DNA of 34,703 nt from Planctomycetota bacterium. GTDB lineage: Bacteria; Planctomycetota; Phycisphaerae; UBA1845; CAIVHJ01. Where the stretch lies: NCBI GenBank assembly GCA_022573485.1, contig JACZTW010000003.1, forward strand, positions 1 through 34,703, written 5' to 3'. The notes beneath the pieces are model-generated. The model saw nothing but the letters and a program-made list of their open reading frames with translations, was not told the origin of the DNA and did no database searches. The stretch's first letter is position 1, and the number at the start of each line of letters is the position of its first letter. The translations under genes were made by a program, and so were the position numbers. This document shows, piece by piece, positions 5,972-14,761 of the stretch.

Positions 5972-8900
5972 TCAAGGAATGCCCAGCCCGGTAAGGCATT
6001 GGATGTCGGCTGCAGGGTCTGCCAACCACAGATCGGAATGGCCGTCGGCGGTGATGTCGCCGAATCTCACGGCCTGACCGGTGTCCTGTCCGCTCAGCAA
6101 GGCCATATCAAAGTCGTTGTCCGTGTCTGAGTACCGCAGGGGCGGACCGTTCGAACTGATCGGGCCGAACAAAACGTACGCATCGCCCGTGCCGTAGTTG
6201 CCGACGATCAGGTCGAGATCCCCGTCACCATCGAGATCGCCCAACGCCGTCGCGTGGCCTAGAATCCCTATGCTCACGGTTCGCGTATTGATGATCTCCA
6301 CGATGCCGTTGCGCGTGATCGGACCGCTGGTATTGATCGTCGGCGGAATGATCCGCACGGCGTTCTCGCCCGGCAATCCCACGATGACGTCGTCGAAGGT
6401 GCCGGCGCTGCTGGTGAAAGGACCGCTGACGATGTCTCCCGGCAAGCCGTCGCTGCCGAGCATGTCCGTCGATCCCGCGTATGTGTACTGGATCGCGGGC
6501 TGGGCGCTCAGGCTCCCTTCCGCACCGGGGAATAAGAACAGCCCTCCCGTGGTCGTGCCTGCCCCAGCAGTCGCCACCCAGAGATCCATCGGCCCGCCGT
6601 CGAAGTTGCCCACGCCCAGCGAGGCGCCGAAAAATTCGTCGCTGCCGGCCGTGCCGTTGAGCGCCACTCCGTTACTCCCGGCGACAGCGACCGTGAGCGG
6701 CCCCGACGGCGGCAAGTTGTTGGCCGGGAGCGTGCTGGGCCGGCCGTAGATCACGTAGACAGCGCCCTCATCGTTGCTGACACCGTCTTCGTCCTCGCCG
6801 GGGGCGCTGACCGCCAAATCGTCAATGCCGTCTGCCGTAAAATCCGCGACAGCCACGTCGGCGTGCAGGCCTTCGCCGGTGGTCGCATTCTGTGTGCCGC
6901 GAGTCGTGTAGGTGCGCAGCGAGGCGCCGTCGGCCGGATCGGGACCGCCCGACAGCAGCAGCACGTAAACGTGGGACACCGTGTTGGCCGAGGCAGTATT
7001 GCTCACCACCGCGATGTCCCGATGGCCGTCGCCGTTGAAATCACCGGAGCCGATGGCGACGATTCTCTCGTCAGGACCGTTGGCAGGCAGGATGATCGCG
7101 GTGCCGATCCCCGGCGTGAAGCTATTCACCGGGGAGCTCCAATCGCCGTTGACAGCCTCGGGACCGCCATTCGCATCTGCACCGGCGGTCAGCAAGTGCG
7201 GGGCGCCGAACATGATGTGGATTACCGGGGACAGGCCCGGTGTGTTGGCAGCTCCGATCGTGCAAACGTCGCCATAGCCGTCGCCGTCAAAGTCTTCCCC
7301 CACGATCGTCTTCCTCTGGGCCACGCCCGGGCCCGTACGCCGGAAAGTATCGCCGTTACCCACGCCCACGCCGGGATGCACGACCTTGTTGGCTTCGAAC
7401 GGCTGAACTCCCGTTCCCGCCGTAAGAGCCCTCGGCTCTCCCACCTCCAAGTCCAGATTGATGAACGGCGGCTCAGCCGCCTCCACGCCGGCCTCACCAT
7501 TCACCTGCGGGTTGAGTGGGGCATCCGGCGCGTTGCCGATGTACAGCACTACCGCGCCCGACACCGGATTCGTGGGATCGGTGAGCGCCCTATTGCCGGT
7601 CACCGTGCTGCCAATGGCTTGATTCGTACCCAGCAACACCGTTGCCGCACCGACGCCCAGTTCAGTCGTGTCGATGGTGATGGTGGTGTCGATATCCTCG
7701 CCGGGCGACACTTGGACTTGCCCGAGCAAAACCACGTTGTCTGAGGGCGGCAGTCCGCTGGGCCGTGAGTAGACATTGATGAGCGTCATCAAGGTCGTGG
7801 TGTATCGGATCGGCAAAGTAAGACTGGCTCCGGGCTCAATGTAGTAGCGGGTTCGAGCGCCCGGTTGGAGTAAGACTTCCGGAGGCTCAAGCAGACCCCA
7901 GCACCCCAGCATCAGGGCCAAGTCGAACGCACCCACCGCGCCGTCTTCGTCGAAATCCGCGGGATGGCCGGGGTTCGGACCCCACGCACCGAGCAACTCT
8001 GCCAAATCCGGAGCATTGATCACGCCGTCTTGAGTCAGGTCTACCGGCAGGCAGGGATTCTCGCATTCATCCGGGACGCCGCTGCCGTCTTCGTCCGGAC
8101 TCGTGCCGTCGGCGATGTCGCACTCGTCGGGCACTTCGTTTTCGTTGCAGTCCGGGCTTCCGCCGTCGGCAATATCGCAGGAATCGTCGTTATCGTTGCC
8201 GTTGCAGTCGGTAATCACGCCCGGCTGGCACGTGCCATCGACTGGCGCGCAGAATTCGACGCCGTTGCACGCATCGCCGTCGCTGCACACGATGCCCTCA
8301 TTGACGCATCCCACGCTCGGATCGCAGGTGTCGTCCGTACAAGCGTTGAGGTCATCACAGTCCAGCGGCGTACCCGCCTGACAGGTTCCGCCAACGCACA
8401 ACTCGTCACCGTTGCACACATCGCCGTCGTCGCAGGAATTGGCATCGTTGGGCGTATTCACGCAGCCGTCCAGCGAATCGCAAATGTCGTCCGTGCAGGG
8501 ATTGAGGTCGTCGCAATCCAGTAGCGCACCTGCCTGGCAGATTCCGCCAACGCAGGTCTCGGCACCGTTGCAGACATCTCCGTCGTCGCAGGAGTTGAGA
8601 TCGTTGGGCGTATTGACACAGCCGCCCAGCGGATCACAGGCGTCATCCGTACAGGGATTAGCGTCGTCGCAATCCAGCGGCGTGCCCGCCTGACAGATCC
8701 CGCTAACACAGGCCTCGTCACCGTTGCAGACATTGCCGTCGTCGCAGGAGTTGGTATCGTTGGGCGTGTGGACGCAGCCGGCTACCGCATCGCAGGCGTC
8801 ATCCGTACAGGAATTAGCGTCGTCACAATCGGGCGGCGTACCCCCCTGACAGATCCCGCCCAGGCAGGTCTCGTCACCGTTGCAGACATCGCCGTCATCG

Positions 8901-11224
8901 CAGGAGTTGGTATCGTTGGGCGTGTTCACGCAACCGACCAGTGGATCGCAACCGTCGGCCGTGCAGGGATTAGCGTCGTCGCAATCCAGCGGCGTACCTG
9001 CCTGACAGATCCCGCCGACGCACAGCTCGTCACCGTTGCAGACATCGCCGTCGTCGCAGGACGCTCGGGCAGGCTGATCGGTACAGTCAAACCCCGGGCT
9101 GGTGCAACGCGGATCGGCGCAGCCCACCGGGTTGTCACCTTCGCCATCACCACAGCAGAACCGATTGTTAGGATTGCCGCTTTGCAGGCCGTTGCAATCC
9201 TCCGGACAGGACAGGCAATCCTCCCCATCGCCGATCTCGCAGACGCCGTTGCCACAGCTTGCACCAGCGACGGGATCGTTCACGCAGCCAATCGCAGGGT
9301 CGCACGCGTCCGTCGTACAGGCGTTGGCGTCGTCGCAATCGAGCGGCGTGCCCGCCTGACACGTCCCGCCCACGCACAGCTCGTTGCCGTTGCAGGCATC
9401 GCCGTCGTCACAGGAATTGGCATCGTTGGGCGTATTCACGCAACCACCCAGCGGATCGCAACCGTCATCCGTACAGGGATTGAGGTCATCACAGTCCAGC
9501 AGCGTACCCGCCTGACAAGCCCCGCCCACGCACAGCTCAGCGCCGTTGCACACATCGCCGTCGTCGCAGGAGTTGGCATCGTTGGGCGTGTTCACGCAAC
9601 CAGCCAGCGGATCGCAACCGTCATCCGTACAGGGATTGAGGTCATCGCAGTCCAGCGGCGTACCCACCTGACAGGCCCCGCCCATGCACAGCTCGTTGCC
9701 GTTGCAGGCATCGCCGTCGTCGCAGTTGGAATCTGCAGGCGTGAACTGGCAATCGTTCAGGGGATCACACGTATCTTCCGTGCAGCTTACACCATCATCG
9801 CAATTGGCATCATTCGCGATCGACGTGCAATCGTTGACTGGATCACAGATGTCGTCCGTGCATGCCACGCCGTCGTCGCAGATCGTGTCGTAGGGTACAT
9901 TCTGGCAATCGTTTGTAAGGTCACAGAAATCCGTAGTGCATTCGACGCCGTCGTCACACAGGCTGTGGTGCGGCAGATGCAAGCAACCAACCAACGGATT
10001 GCAGCTGTCCGCAGTGCAGCCCACCTCGTCGACACAGTTGGCGTGATTGGGCGTGTTGACGCAGCCGATGGCAGAATCACAAGTATCATCGGTACACGGG
10101 ATCCCGTCGTCGCAAAGCGAAAGATCGACGGGCTCGTTGACGCAACCGGAATTCGGATCACACGTGTCGTTCGTGCAGATATCGGCGTCATCGCACGTCG
10201 CAGGATCGATCTGGGTAATCACGCATTCGCCCGCAATCGGTTCACAGAAATCGCTGGTGCAGAAATTGAGGTCATCACAATCGCTCGATGTCATGCAGAA
10301 GCAGAAAACCGTGATTTCGTCAACGAAGATGTGGGAATTCGTTTCACGAATCTTGAACGTGGTCGTCGCCAGCCCGTCGGGGACGGATGAAAACAAGGCG
10401 AAATCGACGGTGCCCCGTGATGGGCCGGTGCTGACGAACGCAGCCAGAATCTCCGACTCCGTGATCACATAGTCGATACCATCATTTCCCGAAATGAAGA
10501 TCACGGGATCATCATTGGAGAAGTCAATCTGGTTCAAGCCAAGGAGAATCTTGTCCGCGCGCACCGGGCCATCGAAGGTGAAGATGACTTCCTCATCTTT
10601 GGCGTTTCCCTGGCCATCGATTCCCAATCCGCCGATGCCGCAGTCTGTGCGGCGAACACCCGTGCCATCGAGAGTCAGCACAACGGAGCCGGGATTACCG
10701 GGGGCATTGGGATCAGTCGGGCTGCCGGTGGCGACGCTGGTTCTCGCCGTCAGGACCACAGAAGCGGCCTGGCCTTCGCTGTTCTGGGGGCGATAAACAT
10801 CTTGACAGACGCTTCCCTGGGCAGAATCCGTCAAAACGACCGACTCAAGGATGCACGGCACAGGCTGGTTGCAGACCCCATCGAGACATGCTTCATCGCC
10901 GGGACAGACGACAGGAGTGTGGACACAAGAGAAGTCGATGCAACTATCGATGGTGCAGCCATCGCCGTCGTCGCATTCCGCGGCGCCCCCGCAGCCGACA
11001 CCCGCAGCCGAACGTCTCTGTGTGCCGGCGACATCGTGCGGTGCTACAAGCGACGAGGAATAATCCGATGGAGACCAATCGCGAGGCCGGTCCACTGAAA
11101 CGCGTGGTAACCATGCTGGCAGGAGCACCATGCTCTGCAACTGACCGACTGCAGACGGCAATCTGAGCAGCGTTTGAACTCCGAGGAGCGCCAACGCCAA
11201 TGTGAGGACCGCCCACTTATTCAC
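5972..11224 (-). CDS. Giant secreted Cys-rich repeat protein with dockerin-like loops and FG-GAP propeller
   Basis: A 1750-residue product starting at GTG (11224) with GGAGAA about eight bases upstream. Residues 1-28 form a signal peptide. About 130-310 is a predicted beta-rich region. About 315-500 holds short Cys-rich repeats of the type C-DDG-x2-CT-DD-CD-x4-C, like the Dictyostelium CTDC repeat. Residues 501-979 hold eight 52-residue repeats broken once by a different Cys-rich segment. About 980-1050 has CNGN...VPDEC segments likely to bind calcium. About 1055-1110 is a dockerin-like pair (DLTQDGVINAPDL, DFDEDGAVGAFDL) with LLGAWG. From about 1305 to the end are some seven FG-GAP repeats (DFDGDGYGD, DFNGDGHRD, DLDGDGDLD), expected to form a propeller. 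It is probably a calcium-stabilised cell-surface or adhesion protein; ligand unknown. No C-terminal membrane anchor is seen. Confidence 0.9.
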   Translation of the reverse strand: MNKWAVLTLALALLGVQTLLRLPSAVGQLQSMVLLPAWLPRVSVDRPRDWSPSDYSSSLVAPHDVAGTQRRSAAGVGCGGAAECDDGDGCTIDSCIDFSCVHTPVVCPGDEACLDGVCNQPVPCILESVVLTDSAQGSVCQDVYRPQNSEGQAASVVLTARTSVATGSPTDPNAPGNPGSVVLTLDGTGVRRTDCGIGGLGIDGQGNAKDEEVIFTFDGPVRADKILLGLNQIDFSNDDPVIFISGNDGIDYVITESEILAAFVSTGPSRGTVDFALFSSVPDGLATTTFKIRETNSHIFVDEITVFCFCMTSSDCDDLNFCTSDFCEPIAGECVITQIDPATCDDADICTNDTCDPNSGCVNEPVDLSLCDDGIPCTDDTCDSAIGCVNTPNHANCVDEVGCTADSCNPLVGCLHLPHHSLCDDGVECTTDFCDLTNDCQNVPYDTICDDGVACTDDICDPVNDCTSIANDANCDDGVSCTEDTCDPLNDCQFTPADSNCDDGDACNGNELCMGGACQVGTPLDCDDLNPCTDDGCDPLAGCVNTPNDANSCDDGDVCNGAELCVGGACQAGTLLDCDDLNPCTDDGCDPLGGCVNTPNDANSCDDGDACNGNELCVGGTCQAGTPLDCDDANACTTDACDPAIGCVNDPVAGASCGNGVCEIGDGEDCLSCPEDCNGLQSGNPNNRFCCGDGEGDNPVGCADPRCTSPGFDCTDQPARASCDDGDVCNGDELCVGGICQAGTPLDCDDANPCTADGCDPLVGCVNTPNDTNSCDDGDVCNGDETCLGGICQGGTPPDCDDANSCTDDACDAVAGCVHTPNDTNSCDDGNVCNGDEACVSGICQAGTPLDCDDANPCTDDACDPLGGCVNTPNDLNSCDDGDVCNGAETCVGGICQAGALLDCDDLNPCTDDICDSLDGCVNTPNDANSCDDGDVCNGDELCVGGTCQAGTPLDCDDLNACTDDTCDPSVGCVNEGIVCSDGDACNGVEFCAPVDGTCQPGVITDCNGNDNDDSCDIADGGSPDCNENEVPDECDIADGTSPDEDGSGVPDECENPCLPVDLTQDGVINAPDLAELLGAWGPNPGHPADFDEDGAVGAFDLALMLGCWGLLEPPEVLLQPGARTRYYIEPGASLTLPIRYTTTLMTLINVYSRPSGLPPSDNVVLLGQVQVSPGEDIDTTITIDTTELGVGAATVLLGTNQAIGSTVTGNRALTDPTNPVSGAVVLYIGNAPDAPLNPQVNGEAGVEAAEPPFINLDLEVGEPRALTAGTGVQPFEANKVVHPGVGVGNGDTFRRTGPGVAQRKTIVGEDFDGDGYGDVCTIGAANTPGLSPVIHIMFGAPHLLTAGADANGGPEAVNGDWSSPVNSFTPGIGTAIILPANGPDERIVAIGSGDFNGDGHRDIAVVSNTASANTVSHVYVLLLSGGPDPADGASLRTYTTRGTQNATTGEGLHADVAVADFTADGIDDLAVSAPGEDEDGVSNDEGAVYVIYGRPSTLPANNLPPSGPLTVAVAGSNGVALNGTAGSDEFFGASLGVGNFDGGPMDLWVATAGAGTTTGGLFLFPGAEGSLSAQPAIQYTYAGSTDMLGSDGLPGDIVSGPFTSSAGTFDDVIVGLPGENAVRIIPPTINTSGPITRNGIVEIINTRTVSIGILGHATALGDLDGDGDLDLIVGNYGTGDAYVLFGPISSNGPPLRYSDTDNDFDMALLSGQDTGQAVRFGDITADGHSDLWLADPAADIQCLTGLGIP
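8288..9724 (-). repeat. Tandem 156-bp coding repeats (eight units, one interruption)
   Basis: Eight in-frame 156-bp units, each coding for 52 residues that begin CDDGD-x-CNG and end NTPND-x-NS in most copies. The phrase TCGTTGGGCG recurs at 8445, 8601, 8757, 8913, 9423 and 9579, that is every 156 bases within each block. The spacing jumps between 8913 and 9423 because a unit boundary there carries an unrelated 60-odd residue Cys-rich segment (about 9069-9270). High similarity between units means they can recombine and change in number. Confidence 0.9.
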
Positions 11225-11740
11225 AGATTCTTCTCCACAGCTAAATGAGCCGAAATGACCGCCTGACAGAGGTGGAGCGCTTCTCTCCTAAACCGATGCG
11301 CAGGTGCGCCATGCCGATAACCAAGTCGAGTATACAGACTTGATCCAAAAAATCACAACCGATCCGACTGACCCCTCGGGATTTGCCCGCTCATCAATGA
11401 TCCTGAGCCTCTCTGCAAGCGGGCGAGCGAGTGTAACTCCCGTTCTATAATAATGTTACGATCGCACTGCCGGACCCGACAGCGGCGTGGCGCATTCTCT
11501 CCTGACCCGGATTTCAGAGTTTCTTCGTGGCAAAAACAATGTGAGAAATACGGGCTAGTGACATGTCAGTATAGGCGCACGTCGATTCAGGATCACCGTC
11601 CTATAAGAGGATTTCACCTTGGACGCAGCGCTGAAAGTCTGAATATCCGCAGTCTTCCGGGCTGGAGATGGAGCCCGTGTCTGGAATCGGACAACCGCAC
11701 GCGATACGCTCGACGCAACTCCGAAAGGAAGTCGGTGCCG
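11225..11740. other. Intergenic region between purD and the giant gene
   Basis: This 516-base gap is downstream of purD and upstream of the giant gene, both on the minus strand. The open frames crossing it on either strand are extensions of shadows over purD. Besides the promoter candidate at 11329-11358 I see no gene and no convincing hairpin terminator for purD. Confidence 0.5.
11329..11358 (-). promoter_or_regulatory. Sigma70-like promoter of the giant gene
   Basis: Reading the minus strand, TTGTGA (11358-11353) is a -35 box with four of six consensus bases and TATACT (11334-11329) is a -10 box with five of six. The spacer is 18 bases. Transcription would start near 11322, leaving a leader of about 98 bases before the GTG at 11224. 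Confidence 0.5.
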
Positions 11741-13009
11741 CTACGAAATCGCCTGCAGTGCGATATCCTTGCGGTAGAATACGCCGTTGTAGTCGATCAT
11801 TCCCGCCGCACGATAGGCCAGATCCCGGGCGGCAGAGACATCCTCTCCAAGAGCCGTGACGCCCAGCACGCGGCCGCCGTTGGTCACGATCCGGCCTTGG
11901 GCCTGGGCGGTTCCCGAGTGAAAAACGACGACGTCTTCGAGTTCGCCGGCGGGGTCGAGCCCCGAAATCGGTTTGCGCCTCAAGTACGCACCAGGGTAGC
12001 CCTCCGAGGCAAGAACGACACAGACGGCTGCCCGGCGATCCCAATCGAGCGTGATGTGCTCCAGATTCCCATCGATCACGGCTTCGATAACGTCGAGAAG
12101 GTCTGTCTGAAGTCGCGCCAGGAGCACCTGCGCCTCCGGATCACCGAAGCGGCAGTTGAATTCCAGCACTTTCGGCCCCGCCGCTGTAAGCATGAGCCCG
12201 GCGTACAGCACGCCTTTGTACGGTGTTTCCCGCCGCGTCATGGCGTCGATAGCCGGCACAAGAATCTCCGAGCAGACCTGCCGCATCGTGCTCTCATCGA
12301 GAATCGCCGCCGGAGAATACGCCCCCATGCCTCCCGTGTTCGGTCCGGTGTCTCCTTCCCCGATCGGCTTGTGATCTTGCGTCGGCTCGAGAACATAGAT
12401 ATTCCGCCCATCAACCAGGGCGTGAATGGAAATCTCCGGGCCGCTAAGCCGCTCTTCAACGACGACTTTGTCACCCGCAGCGCCGAACTGCTTTTCGATC
12501 ATGATCTTGTCCAGCGCGAGCAAGGCCTCAGCCGGCTCCGAACAAACCAAGACGCCTTTGCCTTTGGCCAGTCCGGAAGCCTTGACCACCAGGGCGCAGT
12601 CCCGCGTGGCCACATACTCTCGGGCCTGCTCATAATTATCAAAGATGCGCGCTTCCGCCGTCGGGATGGCGGCGCTCTTCATGAATTGTTTGGCATAGGC
12701 CTTATCGCCCTCGATTCTGGCGGCGCCCGACGAGGGGCCGAAAATGCGCAAGCCCGCGCCCGTGAACAGATCGACGATGCCGGCGCACAAAGGATCTTCA
12801 GGGCCGACGATGGTGAGATCGATCGACTGCTGCCGGGCGAAATCCAGCAAACCGGGCAGGTCTTCCGCATCTATATTGACATTCTCGGCGATGCCCGCCG
12901 TGCCGGCATTGCCCGGGGCGCAATAGAGCTTCGTCAATCGGTCCGATTGATCGATCTTCCAGGCCAGCGCATGCTCGCGGCCGCCACTTCCCACTATCAA
13001 TACTCTCAT
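11741..13009 (-). CDS. purD: Phosphoribosylamine--glycine ligase
   Basis: A 422-residue GAR synthetase, the second step of de novo purine synthesis: it joins glycine to phosphoribosylamine using ATP in the cytoplasm. The start MRVLIVGSGGREHALAWK is the family's N-terminal P-loop-like motif. GPEDPLCAGIVD, the ATP-grasp segment VVKASGLAKGKGV, GPNTGGMGAYSPA and the metal-binding NCRFGDPEAQ are all present. Length is normal. A longer frame up to 13294 exists but the ATG at 13009 matches the family start exactly. The gene is divergent from lptF with 61 bases between starts, and no other purine gene is adjacent; purH lies at 19821. Confidence 0.97.
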   Translation of the reverse strand: MRVLIVGSGGREHALAWKIDQSDRLTKLYCAPGNAGTAGIAENVNIDAEDLPGLLDFARQQSIDLTIVGPEDPLCAGIVDLFTGAGLRIFGPSSGAARIEGDKAYAKQFMKSAAIPTAEARIFDNYEQAREYVATRDCALVVKASGLAKGKGVLVCSEPAEALLALDKIMIEKQFGAAGDKVVVEERLSGPEISIHALVDGRNIYVLEPTQDHKPIGEGDTGPNTGGMGAYSPAAILDESTMRQVCSEILVPAIDAMTRRETPYKGVLYAGLMLTAAGPKVLEFNCRFGDPEAQVLLARLQTDLLDVIEAVIDGNLEHITLDWDRRAAVCVVLASEGYPGAYLRRKPISGLDPAGELEDVVVFHSGTAQAQGRIVTNGGRVLGVTALGEDVSAARDLAYRAAGMIDYNGVFYRKDIALQAIS

Positions 13010-13070
13010 GGTCCTGATAGGATGCCCGACCAATTGAGCTGGGTCAACACTGTTTGAATGCAGGCCGCCC

Positions 13071-14756
13071 GTGCTGCCAACATTGCAGAAGTACATTTTT
13101 CGCGAGATGGGCAAGACTTTCCTGCTCACGGCCATCGGCCTGACCGCCGTCTTGAGCACTTGCGGCGGGGCGGCGAGCATTCTCCCGCTGGAAAGCCTCA
13201 GCGCCCGGCAGACTCTGTTCCTGCTGGCGCTGTCCGTGCCGATCAGCACCGCTTTCACGCTACCGATTGCGGCTCTGTTCAGTGCCACCATCACCTACGG
13301 CCGACTTGCGGCGGATAATGAATTCACTGCTGTTCGCAGTGGCGGTATCAATATTCACGTGCTGTTCCTGCCGTGCCTTTTGATCAGTCTGGTGTCCGGC
13401 ATGGTGACATTCGTGCTTTTCAATTTTGCGATCCCGGGCATGATGCGCCAGATGCGCGTCATCGCTCAAAACAGCGCCGTGGACATCGTGGCCGGCGTAC
13501 TCAAGAGCGGTGAAAGCATCGATGTTTTCAGAGGCTATCGTATCCGAGCCGATGGCGTTCGACGCGTGACGCCCAATTCCGGATCGAACGATGAGGAAAC
13601 CGCGTTGTACCTGGAGAATGTCGTTTTTCTGCAGTTTGAGTCGAGTGAAGATGAATCCGGCTCTGATTCGCGGCCCGCCGGCACGAGCGCAATTAAGCAG
13701 TGGGGATGGGGCGAATCGGCGGTGATCAAGTTCTTCCATCATCAAGGTCGCCCGCAAATCGAGGTCGGTCTGGAGAACGTTACCCGATTCGGCAGCGATG
13801 GCAAGGCAGAACCTCGAGCGCCATACGTGCATCTGGGACCGCTTGAGTTTTCCCCGGGCGGACGGAGGCTTCGTCCCAAGCATCTGTCGTTGCCGGATCT
13901 GCTCGACTATCTATCGCGGCCCGAGGAGGTCTTCTCCGCTGTGACCAAAGAACTTCATCGAGCCAGAGAGGCCGTCCAGACGATGCTCCTCTTTGACCAC
14001 TTGCTGGCCTGCCTGGATCGTCAGGGAGACGGCTGTGAGCTGAAGTCCACGGGTATCACCCTCCGAATTGAGGCCGACCACGCGGAGATCGCCCGGGACT
14101 CCGCACGCAAAAGCGCTCAGCTTCGGGTGGCCGGCTTGAAGGCCATTGAGCAAACCGCAGGCCACACCAGAGAGTACCAAGCCAAGGAAGGGCGAATCCG
14201 CCTTTTGATTCAAGAAGATCAGCAACCGAGAGTTCAATTACTTTTGACCGAGGACGTCACCCTCCAGGAGATCGGCCGTCAGAACCCGGCCACCTCAATC
14301 AGAGACGTGCAGCTCGGTCCTTTCGAGCTCCCGCCGGAGGTTCAAGCGAAGTTGAACAGCGACCAATACACGGATGAGCAATTGTGGAACAAGGACGCCA
14401 GGTTTGGGCTTGGGCCTGAAGTCGATTGGCAGTTGAAGCGACTTCGCAAGCAGCGCAGCAAGTATCTGCACCAGATACTCGCCGAAATCAATGTACGAAC
14501 GGTCTACAGCATCAGCGTCCTTGTGCTGGCCGTCCTGGGCGCCGCTCTGGGGATGATCTATCGTGGCGGCCACCTCCTGGTCGCCTTCGGGATCAGCTTC
14601 GTGCCGACGTTGTTCGTCGTCGTGCTCACGATCCTGGGCAAGAACATCGCCAAGGGCGAGAGTACCTTGCTCGTCGGCCTGGCCATCATGTGGCTCGGTT
14701 TGATCATCGTAACCTCCGTGGACTATGTCGTCCTCAAACGCTACGTGCCAAGGTGA
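13071..14756 (+). CDS. lptF: LptF/LptG-family permease, enlarged periplasmic part
   Basis: A transmembrane component of the lipopolysaccharide export ABC transporter (LptBFG), which pulls LPS out of the inner membrane toward LptC/A. Three transmembrane segments lie in the first 130 residues (with the family phrase ADNEFTAVRSGGI) and three in the last 90 (VLAVLGAALGMIYRGG onward). The protein has 561 residues against about 360 in standard members. The extra length is in the periplasmic region, roughly residues 283-446, with helical charged sequence. The start is GTG at 13071; only a weak AGG precedes it. lptG follows after five bases, so the two are one operon. Confidence 0.85.
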   Translation: MLPTLQKYIFREMGKTFLLTAIGLTAVLSTCGGAASILPLESLSARQTLFLLALSVPISTAFTLPIAALFSATITYGRLAADNEFTAVRSGGINIHVLFLPCLLISLVSGMVTFVLFNFAIPGMMRQMRVIAQNSAVDIVAGVLKSGESIDVFRGYRIRADGVRRVTPNSGSNDEETALYLENVVFLQFESSEDESGSDSRPAGTSAIKQWGWGESAVIKFFHHQGRPQIEVGLENVTRFGSDGKAEPRAPYVHLGPLEFSPGGRRLRPKHLSLPDLLDYLSRPEEVFSAVTKELHRAREAVQTMLLFDHLLACLDRQGDGCELKSTGITLRIEADHAEIARDSARKSAQLRVAGLKAIEQTAGHTREYQAKEGRIRLLIQEDQQPRVQLLLTEDVTLQEIGRQNPATSIRDVQLGPFELPPEVQAKLNSDQYTDEQLWNKDARFGLGPEVDWQLKRLRKQRSKYLHQILAEINVRTVYSISVLVLAVLGAALGMIYRGGHLLVAFGISFVPTLFVVVLTILGKNIAKGESTLLVGLAIMWLGLIIVTSVDYVVLKRYVPR

Positions 14757-14761
14757 AGCGC

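Noticed and set aside
8288-9724. Periodic repeats as a CRISPR array
   Set aside because: The period of 156 bases is in frame with a gene, the units have no unique spacers of 30-40 bases, and no cas gene is near.
8768-10390. Long open frame of 540 codons on the plus strand opposite the repeat array
   Set aside because: It is a shadow of the minus-strand Cys-rich gene: the codon bias of CDDGD and NTPND repeats keeps this frame open. The same applies to 7964-8524 and 6863-7744. It has no start context and is Val/Ala/Ile-rich with repeat periodicity of the real gene.
11453-13057. 534-codon plus-strand frame across purD
   Set aside because: It is antisense to a certain purD gene along most of its length. 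Its composition (Arg-, His-, Asp-rich without domain) is typical of a shadow.
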